Shown here one piece after another: positions 44,245 through 53,578 of a stretch of DNA of 64,000 bases (position 1 is its first letter; the number at the start of each line of letters is the position of its first letter). The translations under genes and the position numbers were made by a program. The notes under the pieces were generated by a model that was not told the origin of the DNA, made no database searches, and saw only the letters and a program-made list of their open reading frames with translations. The stretch is from Bacillus sp. Marseille-Q3570 (GTDB lineage Bacteria > Bacillota > Bacilli > Bacillales > Fictibacillaceae): positions 62,001-126,000 of the forward strand of contig NZ_CAMGYZ010000001.1 in NCBI RefSeq assembly GCF_946151055.1, read 5' to 3'.

Positions 44245-45510
44245 CTATCGAAGGTGCTCTAATGCTTTTTGTAAATCAATATCTTGCTTTATATGATCAG
44301 GACTCCAGGGAATATAAATATCAGGCTGAATACCAACCCCGCTCATCCCTTTTCCTTCATCGACTTTTGATAATTTCGTAGTTGGATACCAAAGCTCGAA
44401 TTTATTATCCCATCTCATCACAGCAAGGTTGGAATAGTCATTCAAACCTAATGTCGGACGTCCAAGTACAGTAACTTTTCTTGAGTTTTTACATAACTCT
44501 ACAAATGAATCGCCCGAACTACCACAATACACATCTGTTAGTAAAATAATTTTTTCAGGACCGGGTTTTGTTTTCAAAAATAAACTTTCTTCCACATCAC
44601 TGAAATCCAATTCAACAAACCCTTTACCTTTATTCTCATCTAAAGTATTGATCATCATATCAATTTGATATCTTGTGGTCGCATCTTCAATTGTAGAAAA
44701 AGCATTCTTAAGGAATTTCGTTCGTAGTTCAACATTACGGTTTGTACAATTCGTCAACATTACACCATCATCAAAGCTTTTTATATCAATGACATCTCCA
44801 TCAAAAAGATAAGGAAGCAATTCAAAGTAGGCTAGATCACTTCCACCTTTGTTCACCCTTACATCGATAATGAGATTTTTGCGATTTGCTAAAAGGGACT
44901 TGTTATCATTTACTAATTTTAATAGTGCATCATGATTCATAAAGTCTGTGAGTTTTAGTAATATTGTATCCTTTGTTATCTCTTCTAGTGAATACTCAGG
45001 TTGGAATGGTTCTTTTTCATACTTTCCAAGCTCAATATCGAATCTGTTCCCAGTTTCATTCGTTATAGAAGCACTCTTGTACTTTGAAAGGATATCATTC
45101 CAGTTCTCTCTTTCTGCTTCTTTTTCCATCAATCTTCTTTTATGGATCCCAACCAAATCAGAAATTGCAATCCCATCTAACGCTGTAATAACGTCCCCAG
45201 GTTTTACTCTATTCTCCTTTCCCGTGGCTACTACATAGAGCAAATCATTGTATCTTCTAACCGTAAACCCCACCTCATAATGGGTATTTTTATTTTCATC
45301 AGTATATTTAAAACTCATATGTAAGTCATTAAAATCAAGCAAGTAGTCTTGTACAATTTGCACAAACGTTTCATCACTATTTTCTTCAACGTTCAATTTC
45401 ATGATCTGATCCCGATAAAAGGCGGGGTTGTCCCATCCCTCTTTATCCATGCATCCAGAATAATCATTATGTAGAATATGTACAACTTCATCAAATATTG
45501 TCAGATACAA
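44245..45510 (-). CDS. S41-family (tail-specific protease-like) protein without signal peptide
   Basis: 421 residues. PDZ-like region at about 80-125 (RVKPGDVITALDGIAI) and an S41 protease core: LIIDVRVNKGGSD, ILLTDVYCGSSGDSFVELCK (candidate nucleophile Ser in the CGSSGDS segment), GRPTLGLNDYSN, GVGIQPDIYIPW. Family members usually are exported; this one has no signal sequence and starts directly at a helical domain. TTG start with AAGGAGG seven bases upstream. Follows the MFS gene by 22 bases, so probably co-transcribed. Confidence 0.82.
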   Translation of the reverse strand: MYLTIFDEVVHILHNDYSGCMDKEGWDNPAFYRDQIMKLNVEENSDETFVQIVQDYLLDFNDLHMSFKYTDENKNTHYEVGFTVRRYNDLLYVVATGKENRVKPGDVITALDGIAISDLVGIHKRRLMEKEAERENWNDILSKYKSASITNETGNRFDIELGKYEKEPFQPEYSLEEITKDTILLKLTDFMNHDALLKLVNDNKSLLANRKNLIIDVRVNKGGSDLAYFELLPYLFDGDVIDIKSFDDGVMLTNCTNRNVELRTKFLKNAFSTIEDATTRYQIDMMINTLDENKGKGFVELDFSDVEESLFLKTKPGPEKIILLTDVYCGSSGDSFVELCKNSRKVTVLGRPTLGLNDYSNLAVMRWDNKFELWYPTTKLSKVDEGKGMSGVGIQPDIYIPWSPDHIKQDIDLQKALEHLR

Positions 45511-45532
45511 TCTATTTCCTCCTTATTACCAC

Positions 45533-46759
45533 CTATGAAGCTATGTCTTTACTTTCTGAAACCGGAACATCGATAAATTTAAAATAAGGAAATACGATCC
45601 CAATAATAGCGGCAGTAGAGATAATAGTACCGATTATTATAAACAATGGTCTTATCCCCCATATTTCACTAACCGCCGCTCCAACTAAAACACCCAAAGG
45701 CATTACTCCCCGGATGATCACTAATCTGACAGATAAAACTTTTCCCATCAAACGATCAGGGACGGTTTGTTGGTTGATGGTTGTATTATGTACATTGAAA
45801 AATGCCATGGCGACCCCTGCAACAACTTCAACAAAGACCGCAATATAAATGCTATTGATAATCCCTAATGACACGTATGTCAGTCCACCTACCACAAGTG
45901 ACCCCAACATTAAGGTTCTTCTGCTCTTGTATTTGAACTTTCCTACAAGCAGTGACCCGATCACATATCCTAAGGGAAAGCCTGCCATAAATACCCCATA
46001 ATCATCGTAGTTTCCATTAAGTACATCGATAATATAAGGTAAATTAATCACCATTGTAACGCCAACACCGAATTGAACAAAACCAAGAAATATACCTAGC
46101 CACACAATTCGCCGTTCTTGAAAGAAATAGGTGATCCCTTCAGTAAATTGTTTCAACCAGGTCGATCGAACCTCTATTGTCTGCCGGTGTTCTTTAACCC
46201 ATAATAATGAACAACCACTGATGGATAAAGAAATTATTACGAATAGCAAAGTTAACTTTATCCCAATGTATTCAATTACAATCCCACCAGAAACAGGTGC
46301 TAAAAACATCATAAGGCGAGAAGTACCATCAATATATGCGTTTGCTGTACTTAATTGTGTTTTCGAAACCACTGTAGGAGTTATTGCCTGACTGGCTGGT
46401 ACATATAAAGGGGCTAGTAATCCAATGACAATTTGAACAGCATAAATATGCGATGGGCTCAGCATTCCAATTGTTAAAGATAATAAAGGAACTAAAAAGA
46501 TAGCTGCCCTTGTCCACTGTGATAGAATCATAATCCATTTTCTACTCCATCTATCAATGAAAGGTCCACTGACAAGCTGAAGAATGATGGAAGGAAGAAA
46601 ATAGAGTAGCCACATACTGCCAAGAGCAAGCTTCGATCCTGTCATATCATAAATCAATATAGCGTTGCAAAATGTTCCGAAGGCTCCTGCTAAACCGGAT
46701 ATTGCAGTTCCTAACCATAATGAGATAAATCCACGGTTTTTTAAAACACTTTTCCCCAT
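45533..46759 (-). CDS. MFS transporter
   Basis: 408-residue major facilitator with about 12 membrane segments; opening NRGFISLWLGTAISGLAGAFG and IDRWSRKWIMI (loop 2-3 motif) place it with the MFS_3/enterobactin-exporter-like drug efflux group. Substrate unknown. ATG 46759 follows AGGGGGGAC; the ATG at 46774 precedes that site. Probably co-transcribed with the S41-like gene downstream. Confidence 0.86.
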   Translation of the reverse strand: MGKSVLKNRGFISLWLGTAISGLAGAFGTFCNAILIYDMTGSKLALGSMWLLYFLPSIILQLVSGPFIDRWSRKWIMILSQWTRAAIFLVPLLSLTIGMLSPSHIYAVQIVIGLLAPLYVPASQAITPTVVSKTQLSTANAYIDGTSRLMMFLAPVSGGIVIEYIGIKLTLLFVIISLSISGCSLLWVKEHRQTIEVRSTWLKQFTEGITYFFQERRIVWLGIFLGFVQFGVGVTMVINLPYIIDVLNGNYDDYGVFMAGFPLGYVIGSLLVGKFKYKSRRTLMLGSLVVGGLTYVSLGIINSIYIAVFVEVVAGVAMAFFNVHNTTINQQTVPDRLMGKVLSVRLVIIRGVMPLGVLVGAAVSEIWGIRPLFIIIGTIISTAAIIGIVFPYFKFIDVPVSESKDIAS

Positions 46760-46801
46760 AAGTCCCCCCTTCATTTGATTGGTGAAATCGTTGTATGGTC
46801 A

Positions 46802-46952
46802 AATAAAGAAAACTTGGCAAAACCAAGCCCAAGCGCAGGATGAGCCTTAGTACCTCGAAAAAGCAATTGTTTCCCTTCGTACGGTGTATTGCTTCTGGAG
46901 CCACCAGCTTGCGCCCTTCTATAGAAGAAAATTCATCCTTTCTTTAAATGTA
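46802..46952 (+). repeat. Dispersed intergenic repeat, copy C (with insertion)
   Basis: Begins AAAGAAAACTTGGCAAAACC and ends CCTTTCTTTAAATGTAAA as in other copies, but about 60 bases are inserted after GAGCCTTAG. The insert is flanked by AAGCAAT and ATTGCTT, a seven-base inverted pair. Confidence 0.78.
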
Positions 46953-46967
46953 AAATAAAGCTGACCA

Positions 46968-47273
46968 TCACCCTTCACCATAATATTCTGCGAAATGTAG
47001 AAATCCAGTCTTTTTAACAAGATAGTTTCGTAATTCACCCTGGGTAGCTTTTTCAATGGGAGGGGTCGTCAAGGTATAAGCTTTCGCATTCAGCTGATAA
47101 AATCTATTTTTATCTATTTCATTATGAAAATCATCTTCAATAATACCTGAAGTTATCGCAGCCTTTGGATAACCCATCAGAAAAACTTTAGTTCTCAATG
47201 CCATAGTTGGTGTTGAGTGCAAGAGCAGGAATACCACTACTATTACAATCATGACATTAATCGATTTTTTCAA
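46968..47273 (-). CDS. Hypothetical secreted or membrane-anchored protein
   Basis: About 101 residues from a TTG at 47273 preceded by AGGCAGGTG (GTG 47279 is possible). The N-terminus is a typical signal peptide or anchor (KKSINVMIVIVVVFLLLHSTPTMA) with a plausible cleavage after TMA. The rest (TKVFLMGYPKAAITSGIIEDDF...) shows no family I know. No operon partner. Confidence 0.58.
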   Translation of the reverse strand: MKKSINVMIVIVVVFLLLHSTPTMALRTKVFLMGYPKAAITSGIIEDDFHNEIDKNRFYQLNAKAYTLTTPPIEKATQGELRNYLVKKTGFLHFAEYYGEG

Positions 47274-47400
47274 TATCACACCTGCCTCACAATTGATCTA
47301 TTGAACTTCTACTTAGAAATCGATTTATTATAAGGGTGAAAAGAAAGATCCTGTCAGCGTTCATTGCCCCTTTTAAAATTACCCGTTATCTTTGCCATGA

Positions 47401-47580
47401 TTAATTGGGAGGTTTTTCGTTTTCCGCAGCATTCATTTTTTTTAAAAACTTCTCTCCATCTTTCCCTTTCAAGGTTTTCACTTGTTTGCCATAATACTCT
47501 ATAAAAACAATATCATTTTTAGTGAGCCGATAACTGAAAGGTTGTTCATCTAAACGATTTCTTTTATCAATATTGTCCAT
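47401..47580 (-). CDS. Hypothetical small basic protein
   Basis: 59 residues, starting at an ATG preceded by GGGGGAC. Composition is charged (RNRLDEQPFSYRLTKNDIVFI, YGKQVKTLKGKDGEKFLKKM), looking like a small conserved Bacillus protein I cannot name. No signal peptide. Solitary. Confidence 0.6.
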   Translation of the reverse strand: MDNIDKRNRLDEQPFSYRLTKNDIVFIEYYGKQVKTLKGKDGEKFLKKMNAAENEKPPN

Positions 47581-47755
47581 GTAGTCCCCCATATAGTTCG
47601 AGTAGTGTATCCGATTATCTTATTTTTACAATTTCTCTTTAACTGATAAGACCACATCAGCATTGAATTCGCCATCTACTATAAATAAACAAGTAAAACA
47701 ATATCCCCTTTTTAAACTTTAACATAATTTTCCTTTCTATTGGATTAAATTTCGC

Positions 47756-47832
47756 GTAAAGAAAACTTGGTAAAGAGAAGTCATAGGTGGTTGAGACTTA
47801 GGTGAACGTATATTATTTTCTCTAAATGTAAG
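47756..47832 (+). repeat. Dispersed intergenic repeat, copy D (degraded)
   Basis: GTAAAGAAAACTTGGTAAAG ... GAGACTTAGGTGAACGTAT ... TTCTCTAAATGTAAG; middle shortened and diverged. Confidence 0.65.
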
Positions 47833-47835
47833 AAA

Positions 47836-47867
47836 GAGGACTGTCCAATAATTTTGGATCAGTCCTC
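47836..47867 (-). terminator. Probable terminator of the sulfur-assimilation operon
   Basis: GAGGACTGATCCAA pairs with TTGGACAGTCCTC on the minus strand, followed by a moderately T-rich stretch. Confidence 0.65.
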
Positions 47868-47874
47868 CACGTCT

Positions 47875-48936
47875 TCATGCTTTCGTCCTGTACTCTACAT
47901 TATGCTTCTTCAACGTTTCATCTTGACCAAACAAGAAGTGCTTATCCATGTTGGGTGAGTATTTTGAATTCGGAGCAATACGGCCGACTGCTTCAGCCAC
48001 CGCGCGAATCATAGCTGGAGAAGCTCCACAACATAACCCGATAAAACCGATACCCGTTTCATAATGAGCTTTCTTCGCCCATTCAGCAAGTTCATAACGG
48101 TTGTGATACAGCGGGTCCAGAGAAGTAGGAAATGTCGTTTCAGTCGGTATCGAGCAGCTGCATCCACCATCAGGCAAGTTGAAAAAGGTAGGGTGCTCTT
48201 CTGTCGTCCTATACGGGAGCGGAAGTGCTGCAAGGTAACCATCTGTCTTTTCTCGAATCTTTTCAAGATGTGGCTGCATCGTTTCAGGTCCTCTGAAGCA
48301 GTTCATCCCTACTACCAGTGCACCGTTTTGTTCGAGAATTTTGCATGAATCTTCCACTGTGTAATCATCCCGAAGGACACCTTCACCCATCAATCCTAAA
48401 GAAATTACGGCATCAAGTCCGCTCTTTTTTATTTCTTCAAGGGCGATCAACGCTTCCTCATGATAGTAGAACGTTTCACCTAAGATGAAATCTACATCTT
48501 CATCGACACACCATTCCACCATTTCTGCAAACATTGATCTGACCTCATCCTTGGACGAATCATCCTCGGGATCGAAAACATTCGTATTGGATATGTTCCC
48601 TGCTACCAGTGCAGGTTCTTCAGGGTGCTCTTCCGCAATTTTTTTTGCGGAACGGATGGCTTGCCTGCTTAAGTTTTCAACTAGATCCTCTTTCCCGATG
48701 ATCCGCATTTTTTCACGGTGAGCATTATATGTGAAAGCGACGATGACATCAGATCCAGCGTTCATGAAATCACGATATGCCTGCTCCAGTGCTTGTGTGT
48801 TTTCTATTGCAACCTCTGGAACAAATGAACCTGCCTGAAGGTAACCACGTCGTTCTAGTTCGAATAAATAGCCTTCTCCACAAATCACAGGTCCGTCGTC
48901 CAGACGTTGTCTTAATGTACGTTTCTCTCCACTCAA
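47875..48936 (-). CDS. Homocysteine S-methyltransferase family protein (BHMT-like)
   Basis: 353-residue TIM-barrel methyltransferase with the zinc-cysteine pattern of betaine-homocysteine methyltransferases: GMNCF (about 215) and GLCCGASP (about 300). It would methylate homocysteine using betaine, S-methylmethionine or a similar donor. TTG start with AAGAGGTGAG upstream, 14 bases after sirC, so it is the last gene of the S-box-controlled sulfur operon and links sulfide assimilation to methionine. Confidence 0.85.
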   Translation of the reverse strand: MSGEKRTLRQRLDDGPVICGEGYLFELERRGYLQAGSFVPEVAIENTQALEQAYRDFMNAGSDVIVAFTYNAHREKMRIIGKEDLVENLSRQAIRSAKKIAEEHPEEPALVAGNISNTNVFDPEDDSSKDEVRSMFAEMVEWCVDEDVDFILGETFYYHEEALIALEEIKKSGLDAVISLGLMGEGVLRDDYTVEDSCKILEQNGALVVGMNCFRGPETMQPHLEKIREKTDGYLAALPLPYRTTEEHPTFFNLPDGGCSCSIPTETTFPTSLDPLYHNRYELAEWAKKAHYETGIGFIGLCCGASPAMIRAVAEAVGRIAPNSKYSPNMDKHFLFGQDETLKKHNVEYRTKA

Positions 48937-48950
48937 TGGTACTCACCTCT

Positions 48951-49520
48951 TCAACTTTTCTTTTCCCAGAAACTCGTGCATTCTTCGAGCAGTTTTTGTT
49001 TTTCTGGTTCATTTATCGTCATCCGCTTGATTTTTTGCCGGCAGTCGAAAAGATAATCCATGTATTCCTCATATGTTGAATCATAGGTCTGTGCCAGTTC
49101 ATCTCTTATTCTTTTTGCTATTATTGGACTAGCACCGCCTGTCGATACGGCGATTGTTAGTCTGCCTCTTGATAGTTTTGCAGGAACAGAGAAGTTTCCA
49201 GTTCCTGGATCATCGACCACATTGACTAGTTGATTTTTTCGAGTTTGTGCAGCAATACACTGATTCACATCAGGATCATTTGTTGCAGCGATTACAACAA
49301 ACGCGTCCTGATAGTCTTCAGCTTCCGCTTGTTTTTTTATCCAGTTTATCTGCTCTCGCTGCACCAGCTTTTTTACATTTTCATTTACACGAGGACTTAC
49401 AACCGTTACCTTCGCCCCGGCTTCCACGAGTGACTTGATTTTACGATTTGCTACCTTTCCGCCTCCAATGACGACTGCGTCTTTACCTTCGAGATCCAGC
49501 ATGATCGGGTAATGGCTCAT
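48951..49520 (-). CDS. sirC: Precorrin-2 dehydrogenase
   Basis: 189-residue NAD-dependent dehydrogenase converting precorrin-2 to sirohydrochlorin. Rossmann loop VVIGGGKVANRKI near 16-28; ATNDPDVNQCIA; the NVVDDPGTGNFSVPA segment and ISTGGASPI-like VSTGGASPIIAKRIR are family hallmarks (YlnF in B. subtilis). Start overlaps the sirB stop (ATGA). Confidence 0.93.
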   Translation of the reverse strand: MSHYPIMLDLEGKDAVVIGGGKVANRKIKSLVEAGAKVTVVSPRVNENVKKLVQREQINWIKKQAEAEDYQDAFVVIAATNDPDVNQCIAAQTRKNQLVNVVDDPGTGNFSVPAKLSRGRLTIAVSTGGASPIIAKRIRDELAQTYDSTYEEYMDYLFDCRQKIKRMTINEPEKQKLLEECTSFWEKKS

Positions 49521-50254
49521 ACGCCAACACCAATCAATTCCTGGACCCGTTCGGAAACTACTTCCTGAAGGTTAGGATGATAACCGAGGTAGTCACATAA
49601 AATGAAATCCTGATTTTCTGTTGTCAATTTTCGGATCGTCTTTTCCATACTTTTCATCAAAATCCCTGTAAACAAGAGATAGGGTACGACCAACACTTGT
49701 TTATGACCATATCGCATTGTTTGTTCAAGTCCTTCTTCAAAACTTGGTTCAGCTGCAGCTAAAAAGGATGTTTCAACTCTTTTGAACCGATGCTTTTCAT
49801 ATAATCGATCTGCAATCTCTCGTAAATCCCTTGTCACATCCGGATCACTGCTTCCTCTTCCGACTAGAAGGACCATTGCATCGTCAATCGGTTTTACCTT
49901 GTCATAGATCCGTTCGATTAAAATATCAATGATTTTCTCATGTACACCGAACGGACGCCCATAGGTGATTGAGATAGCTGGATACAGACTTTGCAACCGT
50001 ACCAGTTCCATAGGGATGTCCTTTTTCGCATGTCCTGCTGTAAGCAACAAAATCGGTATTATTGCAATACTCGTTGCACCACGTTCAACACAACGTTTGA
50101 ACCCTACTTCGATGGACGGGTGTGCCAATTCGAGAAAGCTGATTTCCTGAATCGGGATGGACTGATGTTCCATACTTTGTTTCATGAACTGCGCAGCCTG
50201 GTTCCTTGCTTCTTCAACTCTGCTCCCATGACCGACGTATAAGATAGCTTGCAT
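49517..50254 (-). CDS. sirB: Sirohydrochlorin ferrochelatase
   Basis: 245-residue CbiX/SirB two-repeat chelatase inserting iron to form siroheme, the sulfite reductase cofactor. Metal-binding His in YVGHGSR (N-terminal repeat) and in LLTAGHAKKDI. The second repeat begins at MVLLVGRGSSD. Matches YlnE. GGAGGAAAGAG before ATG, 14 bases after sumT. Confidence 0.92.
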   Translation of the reverse strand: MQAILYVGHGSRVEEARNQAAQFMKQSMEHQSIPIQEISFLELAHPSIEVGFKRCVERGATSIAIIPILLLTAGHAKKDIPMELVRLQSLYPAISITYGRPFGVHEKIIDILIERIYDKVKPIDDAMVLLVGRGSSDPDVTRDLREIADRLYEKHRFKRVETSFLAAAEPSFEEGLEQTMRYGHKQVLVVPYLLFTGILMKSMEKTIRKLTTENQDFILCDYLGYHPNLQEVVSERVQELIGVGV

Positions 50255-50268
50255 CTCTTTCCTCCATC

Positions 50269-51054
50269 TTAAAAAGCGACTTTCTTCTGCAATTCACTTT
50301 CTGGTTCAATCAAACGTTCGAACCAATTGAGCTTATCGCGAAGACGGACAACCTCACCGACGATGATCATACTGGGGTTTTTGATTTCATTTTGTTCGAC
50401 GACATCGACGATCGTCTCTAATGTTCCAGTTACGGTCTGCTGTTCTCCAATGGTTCCCCAATGCACTAAGGCGACCGGTGTCTCGCTGGGACGTCCGTGT
50501 TTAGTAAGTTGTGCACAAATATAAGGCAGGTTTTTGACTCCCATATAGATCGCGAGTGTATCAATTCCTTTTGCAAGACTTTCCCAGCGCAAATCATCCT
50601 CTTCTTTATCCTTACGGCGGTGGCCTGTCACAAAAGCGAACGTTGAACTATGTTCGCGATGTGTAACCGGTATACCCGCATAAGCAGGAGCGGCAATGCC
50701 TGAAGTGATTCCTGGGACGATTTCAAACTCCAATCCGTGCTTTGCCAACGCTTCCGCTTCTTCCCCGCCCCTGCCGTATACGAACGGATCACCGCCTTTC
50801 AATCTCGTGACGGTTTTTCCTTTCAATCCATTCTTTACGAGAAAATGATTGATTGTTTCCTGTTTCATTAAATGATAGTCTGGCAGTTTTCCGCAATAAA
50901 TCAGTTCAGCATCCTCTTTTGCATAGTTCAACAATTCTTTATTGATAAGCCGATCATAAAGAATGACATCTGCTTCTTCTATGCACTTCATACCTTTGAC
51001 CGTGATCAATCCTGGATCCCCCGGCCCGGCTCCTACTAGATAGACTTTACCCAT
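50269..51054 (-). CDS. sumT: Uroporphyrinogen-III C-methyltransferase
   Basis: 261-residue SAM-dependent methylase making precorrin-2. Signature stretches: LVGAGPGDPGLITVKG, ADVILYDRLI, VTRLKGGDPFVYGRGGEEAE and GIPVTHRE. Single-domain form (no CysG dehydrogenase domain), complemented by sirC and sirB downstream. GGAGAGGATG upstream of ATG. Confidence 0.95.
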   Translation of the reverse strand: MGKVYLVGAGPGDPGLITVKGMKCIEEADVILYDRLINKELLNYAKEDAELIYCGKLPDYHLMKQETINHFLVKNGLKGKTVTRLKGGDPFVYGRGGEEAEALAKHGLEFEIVPGITSGIAAPAYAGIPVTHREHSSTFAFVTGHRRKDKEEDDLRWESLAKGIDTLAIYMGVKNLPYICAQLTKHGRPSETPVALVHWGTIGEQQTVTGTLETIVDVVEQNEIKNPSMIIVGEVVRLRDKLNWFERLIEPESELQKKVAF

Positions 51055-51075
51055 TTCATCCTCTCCTTCACATGG

Positions 51076-51300
51076 TCAACTGCCTCTCAAAATCGTTTCT
51101 TGCTCATGCAGGACAAATCCGTTTCCCTTTCGTATTTTCTTCTTCTCATATAGTGAAATATCATCCACTTCTGGTAATCTCAAAAAATACTTTTCAAGCT
51201 CTACTTCTACAAGACGGAAAGCCGCCTCGTCATTCTCCGCTGCAATGATTACTGGAATGACATCTGTATCCGTCGTCACTTCGAATCTATATAAGTCCAT
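51076..51300 (-). CDS. DUF3906-like small protein in the siroheme operon
   Basis: 74 residues, beginning MDLYRFEVTTDTDVIPVIIAA, followed by EVELEKYFLRLPEVDDISLYEKK. This looks like DUF3906, small proteins seen beside sulfite-reductase genes in Bacillus. Predicted alpha/beta, no cysteines, cytoplasmic. Its role is unknown; place between the sulfite reductase and sumT genes suggests help in siroheme or reductase assembly. Confidence 0.75.
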   Translation of the reverse strand: MDLYRFEVTTDTDVIPVIIAAENDEAAFRLVEVELEKYFLRLPEVDDISLYEKKKIRKGNGFVLHEQETILRGS

Positions 51301-51315
51301 TCTACATCGCTCCTA

Positions 51316-52944
51316 TCATGAAACATTCGCTGTCACATTTCCTAGAATCTGGTCCAATTCTTCTTGAAGCGGCTCGATACCTTGACGCCCTACAAAATCA
51401 TAGAAGGATTCACCTGGTAATTTCTCCTTCTTAAAATAGGTGATAAATTCATTAAGGACCGCAGGAAGGTGTTCGCCGTCAATCTTACCTTTCAGTTTCT
51501 CATTGAACTTTCCGCCATGATTCAAAGTGCCGCCGACATAGATTTCAAACGCTTCAATCATTCCTTTTTCCTTCGATTTCATTTTGATGCCTTGTAATCC
51601 GATATCAGCAATCTGACGTTGCCCGCATGAATTCGGGCACCCGACCATATGAAGCCTCAAAGGGACATCTACCCTGATCTGTTCATCCAAATATTCTGCA
51701 ATCCGGCGCATCCGCTCTTTTGTTTCCACTAATGCCAGGTTGCAAAATTCAATACCTGTGCATGATACAGAATACGCGATGAAACGCTTCGGCTCGATCG
51801 TGATCCTTTCAAATATCTTTTCTTGTAAAAGCGCATCTACTTTCTCATCCGGAATGTTCGGAATGATGATATTTTGAGAGTTGCAAGTCCGGATCTCCCC
51901 ATTGCCGTATTGTTTAGAAATTTTTGCGATCTCCAATACTTCATCTGCGTCCAACCGGCCGACCGGAACGTTGAAACCGATATAATTCAGCCCGTCCTGT
52001 ATTTGTTTATGCACACCGTAGAAGTAGCCGGCATTCCAATCTTTTTGGACATCTTCACCTTTTGAAGGCAAATGGCCCGTTAATTCTATTAATTTTTCCT
52101 TGAATTCTTCAGGTCCCCAGTCAGCTACGAGGAACTTCAATCGAGCACGATGACGCTTTTCCCTGTACCCGTAATCTCTGAAGATCTTCGTAATCGCAAT
52201 TGCAGTCTCTTTCACGTTTTCAGGTCGAATGAAGACATCCAACGTTTCTGCGAGGTATGGTCTTGCTGCCAGACCACCGCCGACTTTCACATGAAACCCT
52301 TTCACTTCTTCCCCATCGATGTCTTTTACAGCCGGGGTAAATGACAAGCAATTGATTTCAGCATTCGAGGCATTGTGGACATTCGTACTGATCGAGACTT
52401 TGTATTTACGCGGAAGGTTCGAAAAGTCCTTGTTGTGCTGAAAATACTCATAAACCTCTCTCACAATCGGTTCTGTATCGAACAACTCATTCGGATCAAT
52501 GCCGGCGAGAGGATTCCCGACAATATTACGTGTGATATCACCGCAAGCACCTGCAGATGATAAACCTACCTTTGTAAGCCGGTTGAAAATATCCGGAATG
52601 TTCTCGATTTGGAGCCAGTGGAACTGGATTGCCTGCCGCGTCGTTACATCGAAGACCCCTCGACCGTAATCCTTACAGATTGATGCCAGCGTTTCTGCTT
52701 GTTCATAATTCAAGACTCCAGACGGAACATTGATCCGCATCATGAAATAGCCGTCTTGTTTAGGGCGTTGCAAGTACAATCCTGCCCATTTGAATGAATC
52801 CCACTCCTCCTTCGGGATCGATTCGAAACCATTTTCGGCGTAATACGGAATATCTTCAAAAATTTCCAGACCGTCTTTCTCAAGCTTCTTCAATTCTGTC
52901 TTATTCAGCTTTTCATTGTCTGCCCAGAACTTTTCGTATGCCAT
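51316..52944 (-). CDS. Ferredoxin-dependent assimilatory sulfite (or nitrite) reductase
   Basis: 542-residue siroheme/4Fe-4S reductase with two ferredoxin-like half domains and two siroheme-binding domains. Cluster cysteines: CTGIEFC (Cx5C, about 395) and GCPNSCGQ (Cx3C, about 435). Substrate-side TTRQAIQFHW and NVVGNPLAG-like NIVGNPLAG are present. Six-electron reduction of sulfite to sulfide; nitrite reductases look alike, but placing between cysC and siroheme genes in a sulfate operon argues for sulfite. No flavoprotein CysJ in the operon, so ferredoxin is the likely donor. GAGGAGGATG precedes ATG. Confidence 0.88.
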   Translation of the reverse strand: MAYEKFWADNEKLNKTELKKLEKDGLEIFEDIPYYAENGFESIPKEEWDSFKWAGLYLQRPKQDGYFMMRINVPSGVLNYEQAETLASICKDYGRGVFDVTTRQAIQFHWLQIENIPDIFNRLTKVGLSSAGACGDITRNIVGNPLAGIDPNELFDTEPIVREVYEYFQHNKDFSNLPRKYKVSISTNVHNASNAEINCLSFTPAVKDIDGEEVKGFHVKVGGGLAARPYLAETLDVFIRPENVKETAIAITKIFRDYGYREKRHRARLKFLVADWGPEEFKEKLIELTGHLPSKGEDVQKDWNAGYFYGVHKQIQDGLNYIGFNVPVGRLDADEVLEIAKISKQYGNGEIRTCNSQNIIIPNIPDEKVDALLQEKIFERITIEPKRFIAYSVSCTGIEFCNLALVETKERMRRIAEYLDEQIRVDVPLRLHMVGCPNSCGQRQIADIGLQGIKMKSKEKGMIEAFEIYVGGTLNHGGKFNEKLKGKIDGEHLPAVLNEFITYFKKEKLPGESFYDFVGRQGIEPLQEELDQILGNVTANVS

Positions 52945-52960
52945 TCGAGCATCCTCCTCT

Positions 52961-53557
52961 TTAAAATAAGTTCTTTTCTTTCAAATAGCCGATTACCTGA
53001 TCGGCACATTCTTCCACAGAATAGCGGTTTGTTTCAATGACCAGTTCAGGAGCTTCTGGTTCCTCATATGGTGAACTTACACCTGTGAACTCAGGTATCT
53101 CCCCTTTCCTTGCCTTCTCATAAAGTCCTTTTGGATCCCTGGTTTCACATTCGTCCAATGGACATTTCACATAGACTTCTATGAATTCATCAGCTTCGAC
53201 CATTTCCCGAACTCGATCTCGATCAGCCTGGAAAGGTGATATGAAGGCTGTGATAGCAAATTGCCCACTATCGACAAACAGTTTTGCAACTTCTCCAATC
53301 CGACGGATATTCTCCTGCCTATCTTCTACTGAAAATCCGAGTCCACTGTTCAAGCCGTGGCGGATGTTGTCTCCGTCCAACACGTAACTTCGTAAGCCTT
53401 TTCCATGAAGTTTCCAATCTACCGCGTTTGCAAGCGTCGACTTGCCTGACCCTGATAATCCTGTAAACCAGATAATACTGCTAGTTTGTTTATTCAACCG
53501 CCGGCGATCATGTTTTGAAACAGCCGTTTCATGCCATGTAATGTCTTGAATTGCCAT
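52961..53557 (-). CDS. cysC: Adenylyl-sulfate kinase
   Basis: 198-residue APS kinase producing PAPS. P-loop GLSGSGKST near 34; [11 protein letters not shown] (APS binding), FISPF, and [12 protein letters not shown] lid region. ATG at 53557 follows AAGGAG by nine bases; the GTG at 53566 is inside that site. Lies between sat and the sulfite reductase gene. Confidence 0.95.
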   Translation of the reverse strand: MAIQDITWHETAVSKHDRRRLNKQTSSIIWFTGLSGSGKSTLANAVDWKLHGKGLRSYVLDGDNIRHGLNSGLGFSVEDRQENIRRIGEVAKLFVDSGQFAITAFISPFQADRDRVREMVEADEFIEVYVKCPLDECETRDPKGLYEKARKGEIPEFTGVSSPYEEPEAPELVIETNRYSVEECADQVIGYLKEKNLF

Positions 53558-53578
53558 ATATTTCACTCCTTCTGTTGA

